A stretch of DNA of 64,000 bases from Brevibacterium epidermidis NBRC 14811 (GCF_001570805.1 NZ_BCSJ01000015.1:186001-250000), one strand, 5' to 3'. Counted from the first letter of the stretch, positions 27,940 to 37,796 are shown. Notes: generated by a model from the letters alone, not told the origin. Program-made: numbers and translations.

Positions 27940-29111
27940 GCCGGACTCGGCGGCAACCATTTCTGGACGCTCGCGGCCTGAGCGGCGATGAATCTCGACG
28001 GTACGGCTGAGAAGACAGCATTGCGCAGGCCTGCCAACAGCGGCGATTCGAGCTGGAACACCTGACCCATGAGGCGGGACTTCTGTGCGATCGACTGCGC
28101 CCGCGGCCGACGCAAAGCGTCATAGCGCTGAAGTGCTGCCTTGAGTGCGGCAGAGTCTCCTGCACGACCGCGCGCAATCAGCGGAGTGAGCAGGACGGTG
28201 AGCGTCGCTGCATCTTCGAGCGCCTGACCTCCGCCCTGGCCGAGGTTCGGCGTCATCGCATGAGCGGCATCGCCGATGAGCACGACACGGCCACGATAGA
28301 ACCTGGCCAGCCGGCGGGAGAGGTCGGAGATCGCGGTGCGGCGGACCTCCTCGGCGGGGGTGGCGGCGATGAGATCGGCGATGGGGGAGTGCCAGCCGGT
28401 GAACATCTGTTCGACGGTGGCCTTCTCGTCGGCGAAGACCGCGTTCTGCGACATATTCGCCACCGCGAACCAGTAGACGCGGCCATCGGCCAACGGGGCG
28501 ATGCCGAAGCGACGCCCGTGCCCGACCGATTCCCCGGCTTCACCGGACAGATCCACCGGCACCGTGGTGATGCCCCGCCACGCGGAATACCCTGAGTACC
28601 GCGGAGCGACAGTCTCCCCAGCGACGACGGTGCGGGTACCGCTGTGCAGACCGTCGGCGCCGATGATGAGATCGAATCGTTCGGATCCTGCGGAACCAGT
28701 GGATCCGGCTTCGAGAGTCATTGTTCCGTCGGTACCGGTCACGGCCGCCTCGGAGCCTGTGCGTACCGTGTCCGGAGCCAGAGCGTCGAGGAGGATGCGG
28801 TGGAGGTCGACACGGTCGACGATGCGCAGGGCACCGACCGCATCATTGGGCACCTGCACGATCCAGCGTCCGTCGGCGAGCCGCTGACCTGCGGCGAAAC
28901 CTTCGACGCTGGGGTCGGTCACGGTTTCGAACGCTTCACGCAGCCCCAGAGTCTCCAGCGCTGCCAGACCGTTTGCGAATATCGACAGTCCCGACCCTTC
29001 GGCCCTGACCTCGGGCGCACGTTCGAACACTGTCACTTTCGCGCCGGCTCTCTGCAGACCGACAGCCGCCGAGAGTCCGCCGATTCCAGCTCCGATGACA
29101 GCGATCTTCAT
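27915..29111 (-). CDS. FAD-dependent monooxygenase (PHBH type)
   Basis: A 398-residue aromatic-hydroxylase-like flavoprotein. Motifs: KIAVIGAGIGGLSAAVGL (FAD), RVDLHRILLDAL, DLIIGADGLHSGTR (the DG motif) and VVLIGDAAHAMTPNLGQGGG (GD motif). Close to zeaxanthin epoxidase, salicylate hydroxylase and TetX-like enzymes; the substrate cannot be told. It is a single gene, convergent with the membrane protein (25-nt overlap). The preceding bases show no obvious Shine-Dalgarno. Confidence 0.88.
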   Translation of the reverse strand: MKIAVIGAGIGGLSAAVGLQRAGAKVTVFERAPEVRAEGSGLSIFANGLAALETLGLREAFETVTDPSVEGFAAGQRLADGRWIVQVPNDAVGALRIVDRVDLHRILLDALAPDTVRTGSEAAVTGTDGTMTLEAGSTGSAGSERFDLIIGADGLHSGTRTVVAGETVAPRYSGYSAWRGITTVPVDLSGEAGESVGHGRRFGIAPLADGRVYWFAVANMSQNAVFADEKATVEQMFTGWHSPIADLIAATPAEEVRRTAISDLSRRLARFYRGRVVLIGDAAHAMTPNLGQGGGQALEDAATLTVLLTPLIARGRAGDSAALKAALQRYDALRRPRAQSIAQKSRLMGQVFQLESPLLAGLRNAVFSAVPSRFIAAQAASVQKWLPPSPAQSVRARL

Positions 29112-29150
29112 AGAGTCATCGTCGCACGCGGGTCATCGGCTGGCGAGAGA

Positions 29151-29861
29151 CTACTGGAGGAACTCTCCGCAGGCTTCGGTGAGGAAGTCGCCGGCGACTC
29201 CGCCCTCTTCGCCGAGGCTGATGGCGGTCTTCTGGATGCCCCACCACACGCGCGGCGAACCGCCCCACTGCTGGCGGAACTCTTCGCGACGGCCGGGATC
29301 TTCTGCGAGGTCGTCGGCGGCAAGGCCGATGCGCGCTTGAGCGTCGTCGGCGGTGCAGCGCTTCTCGTCATCCGGGCCCTTCGGGTCGAGCTCGGGGATG
29401 TCTTCGTCGTCGACGGTCTTGAGCGTGTACGCCGAGTTGCCGATCTCTTCGACGTCGAAGGTGCCGTGGATGAGCAGGAACGGGGAGGCTCCGTCATCGA
29501 CGTTCTTCGCATCGACGGTGACACTGACGCTGTCGGGACTGTCGGCGGTCACGGTCGTCTCGCCGGACTCGGGAACCTCGGGGTTGCCGGTGTGCACGTA
29601 GACCTTGAGGTAGGCCTCGGTCTTCTTCTCGGCCGCCTCGGCGAGGCCCTGCCACAGCGGGTCGACGTCCTTCGCGCCGCCGGGGGAGGAGTCGACGATG
29701 GACACCTTCGGTGCATCGTCCGGCGTCTCGATCGGGGTGACCTCTTCCTTGCTCACCGACGGGCGCGGCTGCGGGCGGGTCTCTTCGGGGGTCGACACGC
29801 AGGCCGTCGTCGTGGCCACAATCGCAGCGGCGGACAGCAGGGTAAGGGGGCGAAGTCGCAT
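29151..29861 (-). CDS. Hypothetical lipoprotein
   Basis: A 236-residue exported lipoprotein with lipobox TTTAC (Cys21) after a short signal peptide. A Pro/Glu linker precedes a soluble domain of about 160 residues with no motif I recognise; it contains HTGNPEVPESGETTV and ends in CGEFLQ, with two further Cys that could pair. GAGGAACC precedes the ATG. TAGGCT about 36 nt upstream may be the -10. Confidence 0.7.
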   Translation of the reverse strand: MRLRPLTLLSAAAIVATTTACVSTPEETRPQPRPSVSKEEVTPIETPDDAPKVSIVDSSPGGAKDVDPLWQGLAEAAEKKTEAYLKVYVHTGNPEVPESGETTVTADSPDSVSVTVDAKNVDDGASPFLLIHGTFDVEEIGNSAYTLKTVDDEDIPELDPKGPDDEKRCTADDAQARIGLAADDLAEDPGRREEFRQQWGGSPRVWWGIQKTAISLGEEGGVAGDFLTEACGEFLQ

Positions 29862-29971
29862 GGTTCCTCGAAGTGTCGTCAGCGTCCAGGTGGTATCGCA
29901 TCCAGCCTAATGCGGGGGAGACTCCGAGCCAGGGTGGACGCGCGGCGAGAAGGCGAAAGCGGCGGGGTGCC

Positions 29972-30661
29972 TCAGCCGCGACGGGCCGCGGCGATGAGCT
30001 CGCGCAGGCCCTGCCTCTGGGCACCCGAGGCATCGAAGTTCGCTTCGTCGAGCCACGCTTCATACGCCGACCGCAGCGCGGGCCATTCGCTGTCGATGAT
30101 CGAGAACCATGCGGTGTCGCGATTGCGGCCCTTGTATACGAGGTGCTGCCGGAACACTCCTTCGAAAGTGAATCCGAAGCGCTCGGCGGCCTTCTTCGAC
30201 GGAGCATTCGCGTCATCGCATTTCCACTCGAACCGGCGGAACCCGGAAGAGAAGGCGAGATCGGCACAGAGGAACAGCGCCTCGGTGGCCTCCCGAGTCC
30301 GCGACAGTGCAGGACCCCAGAGGATGTGCCCGATCTCCATGACGCCGTTGGCCGCGTCGATGCGCATCAGCGCCTGCCGACCTTCGACCCGACCGGTGGA
30401 CCGGTCCACGACGGCGAAGAAGAGGGGATCGGACGAATCGGCCGCCTCGGCGATCCAGGAATCGAAATCCCCACGGTCGGTCTGCGGTGTCTGCGGCAGA
30501 TATCGGAACCGTTCGTCGATCCCCGCTGCGGTCGAAACCGCAGCGAAGAGGCTATCGCCGTGATCGGTCGCATCGATCGGTTCGAGGTCGACATATCGAC
30601 CATGGATCGTCTCTCGCCGAGGCGGCTGTGCGCCCTGGAATTGCGTGAGGTCATCGTGCAT
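29972..30661 (-). CDS. GNAT acetyltransferase, RimJ/RimL-like
   Basis: A 229-residue N-acetyltransferase. The RimJ-type pattern is visible: a beta strand with VDLEPIDATDH, EIGHILWGPALSRTREATEA (acetyl-CoA loop), FRRFEWKCDDANAPSKKAAERFGFTFEG and FRQHLVYKGRNRDTAWFSI. Such enzymes acetylate ribosomal proteins, peptides or small amines. It may be co-transcribed with the MarR gene 55 nt upstream. Two CCGAGGCGG copies lie within it. Confidence 0.85.
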   Translation of the reverse strand: MHDDLTQFQGAQPPRRETIHGRYVDLEPIDATDHGDSLFAAVSTAAGIDERFRYLPQTPQTDRGDFDSWIAEAADSSDPLFFAVVDRSTGRVEGRQALMRIDAANGVMEIGHILWGPALSRTREATEALFLCADLAFSSGFRRFEWKCDDANAPSKKAAERFGFTFEGVFRQHLVYKGRNRDTAWFSIIDSEWPALRSAYEAWLDEANFDASGAQRQGLRELIAAARRG

Positions 30662-30716
30662 GGCTGAGTCCTCGTCGTCGGGGTTCGTGGAGAGGCGGGA
30701 GGGATCGGAGTCCGGC

Positions 30717-31211
30717 TCAGTCCTCGCCGCCGTCGAAACCGGTGGACAGCTCCCGCAGCAGCGTGGCCAGTTTGCGGCTGCCGGCGGTGGTGAGTCCGCT
30801 GAGGATGTCTCGCTCCTTCACGAGCAGATCCGCCAGCGCGGAGTCGACCGTGGCGCGGCCGCTGTCGGTGAGGTGGACGAGCACTCCACGTCTGTCACCT
30901 GGGTCGGGACGGCGTTCGACCCATCCGCGGGCGACCAGTCGGTCGATGCGATTGGTCATGGTGCCGCTCGTAACAAGCGTCTCCTGCAGCAGCGTCGAGG
31001 GTGAGAGCTGATAGGGCTCACCGGCTCGGCGGAGGGCGGAGAGCACGTCGAAGGCCCATCCCTCGATGCCGTAGTCGGAGAAGCTCGACTTCCGTGCCAG
31101 GTCCAGCTGTCTGGCCAGACGCGAGACTCGGGAGAGGATCTCCATCGGGGAGACGTCGAGATCCGGACGCTCTCGTCGCCAGGCTGCGACTATTCGATCC
31201 ACTTCGTCCAT
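30717..31211 (-). CDS. MarR-family transcriptional regulator
   Basis: A 164-residue winged-helix regulator. The DNA-binding region is LSPSTLLQETLVTSGTMTNR followed by IDRLVARGWVERRPDPGDRR, with a typical wing. ATG 31211 is preceded by TAAAAT (31218-31223) at 6 nt with no Shine-Dalgarno, hence probably leaderless. A perfect palindrome at 31230-31246 lies directly upstream of the -10, so autorepression is likely. It may control itself, the GNAT gene downstream, or the divergent sucCD operon. Confidence 0.9.
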   Translation of the reverse strand: MDEVDRIVAAWRRERPDLDVSPMEILSRVSRLARQLDLARKSSFSDYGIEGWAFDVLSALRRAGEPYQLSPSTLLQETLVTSGTMTNRIDRLVARGWVERRPDPGDRRGVLVHLTDSGRATVDSALADLLVKERDILSGLTTAGSRKLATLLRELSTGFDGGED

Positions 31212-31229
31212 GAATCGATTTTACGTCCA

Positions 31230-31246
31230 TATCAAGAATCTTGATA
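31230..31246. promoter_or_regulatory. MarR-type operator palindrome
   Basis: TATCAAG-AAT-CTTGATA is a perfect 7-bp inverted repeat with a 3-nt centre, 17 bp in all, the usual size of MarR operators. It is 7 bp upstream of the -10 box of the MarR gene. Confidence 0.7.
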
Positions 31247-31286
31247 GCAAAGATACTTTTTGACGAGAGATTCCTTACGCTCAGGG

Positions 31287-31313
31287 TCCATTTAACCTGC
31301 AAGGTTGGATGGA
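31287..31313 (+). promoter_or_regulatory. 27-nt inverted repeat upstream of sucC
   Basis: TCCATTTAACCT (31287-31298) and AGGTTGGATGGA (31302-31313) pair at 10 of 12 positions around GCA. It lies about 100 bp before sucC, where a transcription factor site or a leader hairpin would be. Which of the two it is cannot be told. Confidence 0.45.
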
Positions 31314-31408
31314 CGGGTGCGTTTGGGAATATGGTTGTCCTTGGTTGTTGCATCCGTCAACGAACCTGCAGGGGCCAACCACCCGGCAGCAGAAACGAAG
31401 GAAAACAC

Positions 31409-32578
31409 GTGGATCTTTTCGAGTATCAAGCACGTGACCTGTTCGAGAAGCACGGAGTGCCCGTGCTCAAGGCCCAGGTCGCGACGACGCCAGAAGCAGC
31501 GAAGAAGGCAGCCGAAGATCTTGGCGGCGGTGTCGTCGTCGTCAAGTCTCAGGTCAAGATCGGCGGCCGTGGAAAGGCCGGCGGCGTCAAGGTCGCCAAG
31601 AACCCCGATGAGGCCGAGGCACGCGCCAAGGACATCCTGGGTCTCGACATCAAGGGCCACATCACTGAAAAGGTGATGATCGCCGAAGGTGCCGACATTG
31701 CTGAGGAGTACTACTTCTCCGTCCTCCTCGACCGGTCCAACCGCACCTATCTGGCCATGTGCTCGAAGGAAGGCGGCATGGAGATCGAGCAGCTGGCCGT
31801 GGAACGTCCGGAAGCGCTCGCCAAGATCCCCGTTTCCGCTATCGACGGAATCAACGATGCCAAGGCAGCTGAAATCGCCGAGGCGGCCGGCTTCGACGCC
31901 GACACCGCCGCGAAGGTCGCCCCCGTGCTGACCAGCCTGTGGACCGTCTTCGAGAAGGAAGACGCCACCCTCGTCGAGGTCAACCCGCTGGTCAAGACCG
32001 GTGCCGGTGACATCATCGCCCTCGACGGCAAGGTCTCCCTCGACGACAACGCCGACTTCCGCCAGAAGGAGCACGAGGAACTGCGCGACATCAGCGCAGA
32101 GAACCCGCTGGAGCTCAAGGCCAAGAAGCTCGACCTCAACTACGTCAAGCTCGACGGTGAGGTCGGAATCATCGGCAACGGCGCAGGACTGGTCATGTCG
32201 ACCCTCGACGTCGTCGCCTACGCAGGTGAGAACCACAACGGCGTCAAGCCCGCGAACTTCCTCGACATCGGAGGCGGCGCCTCGGCTGAGGTCATGGCCA
32301 ACGGTCTCGACGTCATCCTCGGCGATGATCAGGTGAAGTCCGTGTTCGTCAACGTCTTCGGCGGAATCACCGCCTGTGACGCTGTGGCCGACGGCATCGT
32401 CAAGGCCCTCGAGATCCTCGGCGACCAGGCCACCAAGCCGCTCGTCGTCCGCCTCGACGGCAACAACGTGGAAGAGGGACGCGCGATCCTGAAGAACGCA
32501 GCGCACCCGCTCGTCACGCTCACTGACACGATGGACGGTGGAGCCGACAAGGCCGCCGAACTGGCTGCGGCCAAGTAA
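31409..32578 (+). CDS. sucC: Succinyl-CoA synthetase beta subunit
   Basis: The 389-residue ATP-grasp subunit of the TCA-cycle enzyme making succinate and ATP or [23 protein letters not shown] opens the protein, with [19 protein letters not shown] for nucleotide binding, [34 protein letters not shown] and [21 protein letters not shown] 31409 with GAAGGA is chosen because it aligns with the family N-terminus; longer in-frame forms are unsupported. sucD follows after 18 nt. Confidence 0.96.
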   Translation: MDLFEYQARDLFEKHGVPVLKAQVATTPEAAKKAAEDLGGGVVVVKSQVKIGGRGKAGGVKVAKNPDEAEARAKDILGLDIKGHITEKVMIAEGADIAEEYYFSVLLDRSNRTYLAMCSKEGGMEIEQLAVERPEALAKIPVSAIDGINDAKAAEIAEAAGFDADTAAKVAPVLTSLWTVFEKEDATLVEVNPLVKTGAGDIIALDGKVSLDDNADFRQKEHEELRDISAENPLELKAKKLDLNYVKLDGEVGIIGNGAGLVMSTLDVVAYAGENHNGVKPANFLDIGGGASAEVMANGLDVILGDDQVKSVFVNVFGGITACDAVADGIVKALEILGDQATKPLVVRLDGNNVEEGRAILKNAAHPLVTLTDTMDGGADKAAELAAAK

Positions 32579-32596
32579 GGAAAGGTCTTTACAACA

Positions 32597-33493
32597 ATGT
32601 CTATCTTTCTGAATTCCGATTCGAAGATCATCGTCCAGGGCATCACCGGCGGAGAGGGCTCGAAGCACACCGCTCGCATGCTCGCCGCCGGATCGAACGT
32701 CGTCGGCGGTGTCAACGCCCGCAAGGCCGGCACCACCGTGAAGCACAACGACAAGGACGGCAACGAGGTCGAGCTGCCCGTCTTCGGCTCCGTGTCCGAA
32801 GCGATGGAAGCCACCGGTGCCGACGTTTCCGTGGCCTTCGTGCCGCCGGCATTCTCCAAGGACGCCGCGATCGAGGCCATCGACGCGAAGATCGGTCTGC
32901 TCGTCATCATCACCGAGGGCATCCCGGTGCAGGACTCGGCAGAGGTCTGGGCTCGTGCGCAGGCGGCAGGAAACGCCACCCGCATCATCGGACCCAACTG
33001 CCCCGGCATCATCACCCCCGGTGAGTCGCTGGCCGGCATCATCCCGGCCGACATCACGAAGAAGGGCAAGCTGGGCCTCGTCTCGAAGTCGGGCACCCTG
33101 ACCTACCAGATGATGTACGAACTGCGTGACCTCGGCTTCTCGACTGCCATCGGCATCGGCGGAGACCCGGTCATCGGCACCACGCACATCGATGCGCTCG
33201 AAGCTTTCGAGGCCGACCCGGAGACCGAAGCCATCGTCATGATCGGCGAGATCGGCGGAGACGCCGAAGAGCGCGCAGCCGCCTTCATCAAGGAGAACGT
33301 GACGAAGCCGGTCGTCGGCTACGTCGCAGGCTTCACCGCTCCCGAGGGCAAGACCATGGGCCACGCAGGAGCCATCGTCTCCGGCTCCTCGGGAACCGCT
33401 CAGGCCAAGAAGGAAGCCCTCGAGGCTGCAGGCGTCAAGGTCGGCAAGACCCCGACCGAGACCGCTGAGCTCATGCGCGGACTCCTCGCCTGA
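32597..33493 (+). CDS. sucD: Succinyl-CoA synthetase alpha subunit
   Basis: The 298-residue CoA-binding subunit. [18 protein letters not shown] binds Co[14 protein letters not shown] and [17 protein letters not shown] are the family signatures. The phosphorylated histidine lies in [30 protein letters not shown] precedes the ATG. Confidence 0.96.
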   Translation: MSIFLNSDSKIIVQGITGGEGSKHTARMLAAGSNVVGGVNARKAGTTVKHNDKDGNEVELPVFGSVSEAMEATGADVSVAFVPPAFSKDAAIEAIDAKIGLLVIITEGIPVQDSAEVWARAQAAGNATRIIGPNCPGIITPGESLAGIIPADITKKGKLGLVSKSGTLTYQMMYELRDLGFSTAIGIGGDPVIGTTHIDALEAFEADPETEAIVMIGEIGGDAEERAAAFIKENVTKPVVGYVAGFTAPEGKTMGHAGAIVSGSSGTAQAKKEALEAAGVKVGKTPTETAELMRGLLA

Positions 33494-33549
33494 GTCGAGC
33501 ACTCCCGCCACGGGTGAGCGCCTGACCGGCACTCATCCGAACCAGACCG

Positions 33550-33579
33550 CGGCCCGCCTCCACACTCGGAGGCGGGCCG
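33550..33579 (+). terminator. Terminator of sucCD
   Basis: A perfect 12-bp stem, CGGCCCGCCTCC (33550-33561) with its complement at 33568-33579, around a 6-nt loop, 57 nt after the sucD stop. Confidence 0.75.
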
Positions 33580-33635
33580 TAGTGCGATCTCGGACCGCCG
33601 TGTCAGGGGGCAGGGGGAAGGTCTAGGCTGGGATC

Positions 33636-34778
33636 GTGAACTCCCAGACATCTGATCAGACAGCGCAGTCGACGAACCCCGCGGACATCCTCCCCGACAC
33701 CGGCTCCGCCGCCCCTCCCGTGGACACCAGCCCCGAGGCGCACCCGCGCAACTTCGGCTCCGACAACTGGGCCGGAGTCCACCCCGAGGTCATCGCTGCC
33801 ATCGCCGAGGCCAACGTCGGCCACACCCCCGGCTACGGCGGAGATCCGTGGACGCAGCGTTTCCGCGACATCATGGCCCACCATTTCGGGCCCGAAGCTC
33901 AGGCGTTCCCCGTCTTCAACGGCACCGGCGCCAACGTGCTGGCCCTGCAGTCGGCTCTGCCGCGGTGGGCAGCGGTGATCACGGCCGCCTCGGCGCACAT
34001 CAACTACGACGAGACCGGGGCCCCGGAGAAGGTCGGCGGGCTCAAGATCGTCGGTGCCGCCACCGAGAACGGCAAACTCACCCCCGAGACCATCAAGGGC
34101 GCGATCATCGGCCGCGGCCACGAACACAATGCGCAGCCGCTGGCCGTGAGCATCTCCCAGTCAACCGAATGGGGCACGACCTACACTCCGGACGAGATCG
34201 CGGCGATCGCGGCTACTGCGCACGAGCTCGACATGATCCTCCACGTCGACGGCTCCCGTCTGGGCAATGCCGCCGCCCACCTCGGTGTCGGACTCGGCGA
34301 TATCACGACCGCGGTCGGCGTCGACATCATCAGCCTGGGCGGGACGAAGAACGGCCTGCTCGGCGCCGAGGCGGTCGTCGTCCTCAACCCCGACATCGGC
34401 CACGGAATGCGCTTCCTGCGCAAGATGAATCTGCAGCTGGCGTCGAAGATGCGCTTCCTCTCCGCACAGCTCAACGCCCTGTACGAAGGCGACCTGTGGC
34501 GGAACTCCGCCACCCGCTCGAACGAGATGGCGCTGTATCTCGCGGACAGCCTCGCCGAGGCGGTCGCTCAGAGCCGTGTCCACGGCATCGAGATCGTGCA
34601 GAGAGTTGAGTCGAACGTCGTGTTCGTCCGGATGCCCGCCGAGGTGGCCGCCCGTGCCCGACAGACGTTCGCCTTCGCCGACTGGCCCTTGGAGAAGGAC
34701 ATCGTCCGCCTCATGTGCGCCTTCGACACGACGACCGAGGACATCGACGCACTCGTCGCCGCCATCGCAGGGGACTGA
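33636..34778 (+). CDS. Low-specificity L-threonine aldolase family
   Basis: A 380-residue PLP lyase of fold type I, cleaving threonine or allo-threonine to glycine and acetaldehyde. NFGSDNWAGVHPEV opens the domain after a disordered N-terminus of about 35 residues; GTGANVLALQS, HINYDETGAPE, HVDGSRLGNAA and LGGTKNGLLGAEA (PLP lysine) follow. TAGGCT (33624-33629) lies 6 nt before GTG 33636, so a leaderless mRNA is likely. Confidence 0.88.
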   Translation: MNSQTSDQTAQSTNPADILPDTGSAAPPVDTSPEAHPRNFGSDNWAGVHPEVIAAIAEANVGHTPGYGGDPWTQRFRDIMAHHFGPEAQAFPVFNGTGANVLALQSALPRWAAVITAASAHINYDETGAPEKVGGLKIVGAATENGKLTPETIKGAIIGRGHEHNAQPLAVSISQSTEWGTTYTPDEIAAIAATAHELDMILHVDGSRLGNAAAHLGVGLGDITTAVGVDIISLGGTKNGLLGAEAVVVLNPDIGHGMRFLRKMNLQLASKMRFLSAQLNALYEGDLWRNSATRSNEMALYLADSLAEAVAQSRVHGIEIVQRVESNVVFVRMPAEVAARARQTFAFADWPLEKDIVRLMCAFDTTTEDIDALVAAIAGD

Positions 34779-34889
34779 TCCGACGCTCCCAGGCTGCGGA
34801 ACCGTCGAGCGGCCGTGCCAGCCACGACGGCTGATACCCTCCTGAACTGACAATTGTCCGCAGAGAACAACACTGAAGAAAAAAGATGA

Positions 34890-35678
34890 ATGAAGAAAGC
34901 CCTCGTTCCTGCCCTGACGATTCTGCTCGTGCTCATCGTCGGGGTGATCGGATACATCCTCAATTCGGGTCCGGTATCGGGCGACGAAGCGGCGGATGAC
35001 TGCGACGTCTCGGCCTACACCATGGGTGTGAAGTGGCAACAGCAGAGCGCTGAGGCGATGGCACTGCAGGGACAGACCTATGAGATGGCTGCGCGTCAGC
35101 TCGACAAGGCCGTTTCCAAGGCCCCGGGCGGGGACGATCTGGCTATCATGACCGACCTCGACGAGACTGCCATCGACAATTCGAAGCTGCTGGCCCGTGA
35201 TATCGCCAAGTGCCATGACTTCAGCGGCTGGGACACCTGGGACGACTGGGAGGAGAACGGGGAGCCGGCAATGATCCCCGGTGCGTTGGAATTCTTCGAA
35301 CATGCCGACCAGCTCGGAGTCGACATCTACTACGTCTCGGACCGGACGGAAGAGAATCGGGCGAAGAATGTCGAAGCTATTGCCAAGTTGGGCCTGCCCC
35401 AGGCCGATGACGAACACGTGATGCTGCTTGGCCCGCCGAAGGATGAACGGCGCGCGAAGGTCGAGGCGAACCACACCCTGCTCATGCAGCTCGGTGACAC
35501 ATTGCACGATTTCGATGGCGCATTCGCGGATGCGTCCGTCGACGAGCAGAGGAAACTGGTGGAGAAGAACCGTGCGAAGTTCGGCACCGAATGGATCGTC
35601 CTACCCAATCCGACCTACGGCGACTGGAGCGAATCCGACCTGGACGCATGGGACGCACCGGTTCGCGCTGATGACTGA
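34890..35678 (+). CDS. Class C acid phosphatase, membrane-anchored HAD
   Basis: A 262-residue exported phosphatase of the e(P4)/OlpA type. An N-terminal hydrophobic segment (about 4-24) serves as signal or anchor. The catalytic motif is MTDLDETAIDNSK (nucleophile Asp and acid Asp), then GWDTWDDWEENG, IPGALEFFEHADQLGV, YYVSDRTEENR and LMQLGDTLHDF. Such enzymes release phosphate from nucleotides or NAD fragments outside the cell. ATG 34890 follows GAAGAAAAAAG. Confidence 0.88.
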   Translation: MKKALVPALTILLVLIVGVIGYILNSGPVSGDEAADDCDVSAYTMGVKWQQQSAEAMALQGQTYEMAARQLDKAVSKAPGGDDLAIMTDLDETAIDNSKLLARDIAKCHDFSGWDTWDDWEENGEPAMIPGALEFFEHADQLGVDIYYVSDRTEENRAKNVEAIAKLGLPQADDEHVMLLGPPKDERRAKVEANHTLLMQLGDTLHDFDGAFADASVDEQRKLVEKNRAKFGTEWIVLPNPTYGDWSESDLDAWDAPVRADD

Positions 35679-35743
35679 AGTCGGTCGGCGGACCGACTGC
35701 GGGCCCGGCTGAACGCCGACCCCAGCAGCGATCCCATTGAAAT

Positions 35744-35771
35744 TGCCCCGCACTGACGACAGTGCGGGGCA
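35744..35771. terminator. Bidirectional terminator between convergent genes
   Basis: TGCCCCGCACT (35744-35754) pairs with AGTGCGGGGCA (35761-35771) around GACGAC. TTCTCGTT follows on one strand and AATTTCAATG on the other. It serves the phosphatase and the universal stress protein genes. Confidence 0.75.
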
Positions 35772-35798
35772 TTCTCGTTCCAGCGAACCGGCGCGCGA

Positions 35799-36209
35799 CT
35801 ACTTCTTCTTGCGCCGGTCGACCTTGACGGAGACGACGGGAACCTCGGAGTCGAGAATGATGCGCTGGGCCGTCGAACCCATGATGAGCTTGCCGACGGG
35901 GGAGCGGCGGCGTGATCCGATGACGATCATGCGGGTGTCGGTGGTCGCCTCGGCGAGGGCCAGGAGCTCTTCGACGGGATCATTGCCGCGGAGGAACTGA
36001 AGGATCTCGTGAGAGACCTCGGAGGACTTCAGCGTCTCCTTGAGCTCCTCGATGTCCTTGCTGGTGGCCACGCCGCGCTCGTCGGGAGTCTCACCGATTC
36101 CGGCATTGAGGACGACGAGGACGTCGTCGAATGCGCGGGCCTGCTCGATGCCGAATTCGACAGCGGCCTTGCCTTCGGGCGAGGGGGAATAACCGACGAG
36201 AATTGTCAT
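35799..36209 (-). CDS. Universal stress protein (UspA family)
   Basis: A 136-residue single-domain Usp. MTILVGYSPSPEGKAAVEFG starts the fold and the ATP-binding signature is GSRRRSPVGKLIMGSTAQR near the C-terminus, so it is an ATP-binding type. ATG 36209 follows AGGAGAG; a longer in-frame form upstream lacks support. One gene unit. Confidence 0.92.
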   Translation of the reverse strand: MTILVGYSPSPEGKAAVEFGIEQARAFDDVLVVLNAGIGETPDERGVATSKDIEELKETLKSSEVSHEILQFLRGNDPVEELLALAEATTDTRMIVIGSRRRSPVGKLIMGSTAQRIILDSEVPVVSVKVDRRKKK

Positions 36210-36434
36210 GATCTCTCCTGGTGCGACATTGGACGAAGCTCTCTCAATTACTAGCATATCCGCCCTGGTCGCCCGGGCAGCAGTCCGATCCGCGAAGCCG
36301 GAGAGCCGACGGCCCCTGAGAGATACCTCACTTAACGGCTGATCGAATACTGACCGCTTCGTCGGTTCACTTGACCGAGCAGTAAGGTGATCTGCGTTCT
36401 CCCCGCAAGACCACCAGGACAGAAAGAAGTCTCA

Positions 36435-37796
36435 GTGACCGAATCGAATACCACCCAAGCCCCTGCGGCCGCGGGCAAGAAGTCAGAATGGCAGACGGTC
36501 AAGGCCATCATGGCCGCCTCGTCGGGCAACCTCGTCGAATGGTTCGACTTCTACATCTACGCGTTCTTCAGCGTCTACTTCGCTGACCAGTTCTTCGTCG
36601 CTGACAACCAGACACTGTCACTGATGCAGGCCGCCGGAGTCTTCTTCGTCGGTTTCCTCATGCGTCCAATCGGCGGGTACATCTTCGGCCGCGCTGCCGA
36701 CCGAATCGGCCGCAAGAACTCGATGCTCATCTCGATCCTGCTTATGTGCGCGGGATCCCTGATGATGGCCCTTCTGCCCACGAGCGCGACCGTAGGCTCC
36801 TGGGCCGCGATCCTGCTGCTCCTCGTGCGCATGCTCCAGGGCCTGGCTGTCGGCGGCGAATACGGCGCCACCGCCACATATATGTCTGAAGTCGCCACCG
36901 AAGGCAAGCGCGGCTTCTACTCCTCCTTCCAGTACGTCACCCTCATCGGCGGCCAGCTGCTGGCCAGCCTGCTGGCCGTTGTCATGACCCATACCCTGGG
37001 CACCGACCAGATCGAAGCCGGTTGGTGGCGACTGCCCTTCGCCATCGGCGCCGCCGCCGCGATCGTCTCACTGTGGCTGCGTCGCGGACTTCAAGAGACC
37101 ACCTCCGAGGACAGCCGCAAGGACGAGAACTCCGGCAGCTTCCGCGAAGTGCTGCGCCACCCGCGCGCCTTCTTCGTTGTCCTCGGCATCACCAGCGTCG
37201 GATCGCTCGTGTTCTACGTCTTCACCACGTACATGCAGAAGTTCCTGCTGCTGCAGAACGAAGGCACACCGGGCGAAGCGGAGTTCAACAAGGGCTCCAT
37301 TGCCGACCTCATGACCATCTGCCTGCTCATCTTCGTCGTCATGCAGCCCATCGCCGGCAAGATCTCGGACAAGATCGGCCGCAAGAACAACATGCTCATC
37401 TTCGTCATCGGCATGATCGCGCTGCCCATCCCGCTGCTGGGCATGATCGGCAGGGCCGAATCCGTCCTCACCGCCGGCATCCTCATCGTCATCGCCATGG
37501 CGTTCATCAGCATGTATACCTCGATCTCCGGAATTGTGAAGGCCGAGATGTTCCCAGCCCACATCCGCGGAATCGGCGTCGGCTTCACCTATGCGGTCGG
37601 CAACTCGCTGTTCGGCGGCTCTGCCGAATACGTCGCCCTGTGGTTCAGCAGCGCGGGAATCGGCACGTGGTTCGCCGTCTACGTCGTCGTCATCGCGATC
37701 GTCGGCTTCGTCGCCGTGGCGTTCATGCACGACAACCGCAAACACTCGACGATCGACAACGCCGATTCCTCGGCGTACAAACGCATCGGCAGCTGA
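36435..37796 (+). CDS. MFS transporter, metabolite:H+ symporter (MHS) family
   Basis: A 453-residue 12-helix permease like the alpha-ketoglutarate, proline/betaine or shikimate carriers. SSGNLVEWFDFYIYAF in helix 1, GRAADRIGRKNSML in the first cytoplasmic loop and RMLQGLAVGGEYGATATYMSE are MHS signatures; GKISDKIGRKNNMLI repeats the loop motif in the second half. GTG 36435 follows AGAAAGAAG. A dicarboxylate or compatible solute are plausible substrates. Confidence 0.9.
   Translation: MTESNTTQAPAAAGKKSEWQTVKAIMAASSGNLVEWFDFYIYAFFSVYFADQFFVADNQTLSLMQAAGVFFVGFLMRPIGGYIFGRAADRIGRKNSMLISILLMCAGSLMMALLPTSATVGSWAAILLLLVRMLQGLAVGGEYGATATYMSEVATEGKRGFYSSFQYVTLIGGQLLASLLAVVMTHTLGTDQIEAGWWRLPFAIGAAAAIVSLWLRRGLQETTSEDSRKDENSGSFREVLRHPRAFFVVLGITSVGSLVFYVFTTYMQKFLLLQNEGTPGEAEFNKGSIADLMTICLLIFVVMQPIAGKISDKIGRKNNMLIFVIGMIALPIPLLGMIGRAESVLTAGILIVIAMAFISMYTSISGIVKAEMFPAHIRGIGVGFTYAVGNSLFGGSAEYVALWFSSAGIGTWFAVYVVVIAIVGFVAVAFMHDNRKHSTIDNADSSAYKRIGS

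Noticed and set aside
28644..30563. Plus-strand frame of about 640 codons across three minus-strand genes
   Set aside because: Runs through the monooxygenase, lipoprotein and GNAT genes, each with solid motifs on the other strand.
31292..33532. Minus-strand frame of about 750 codons opposite sucCD
   Set aside because: Shadow of two certain genes.
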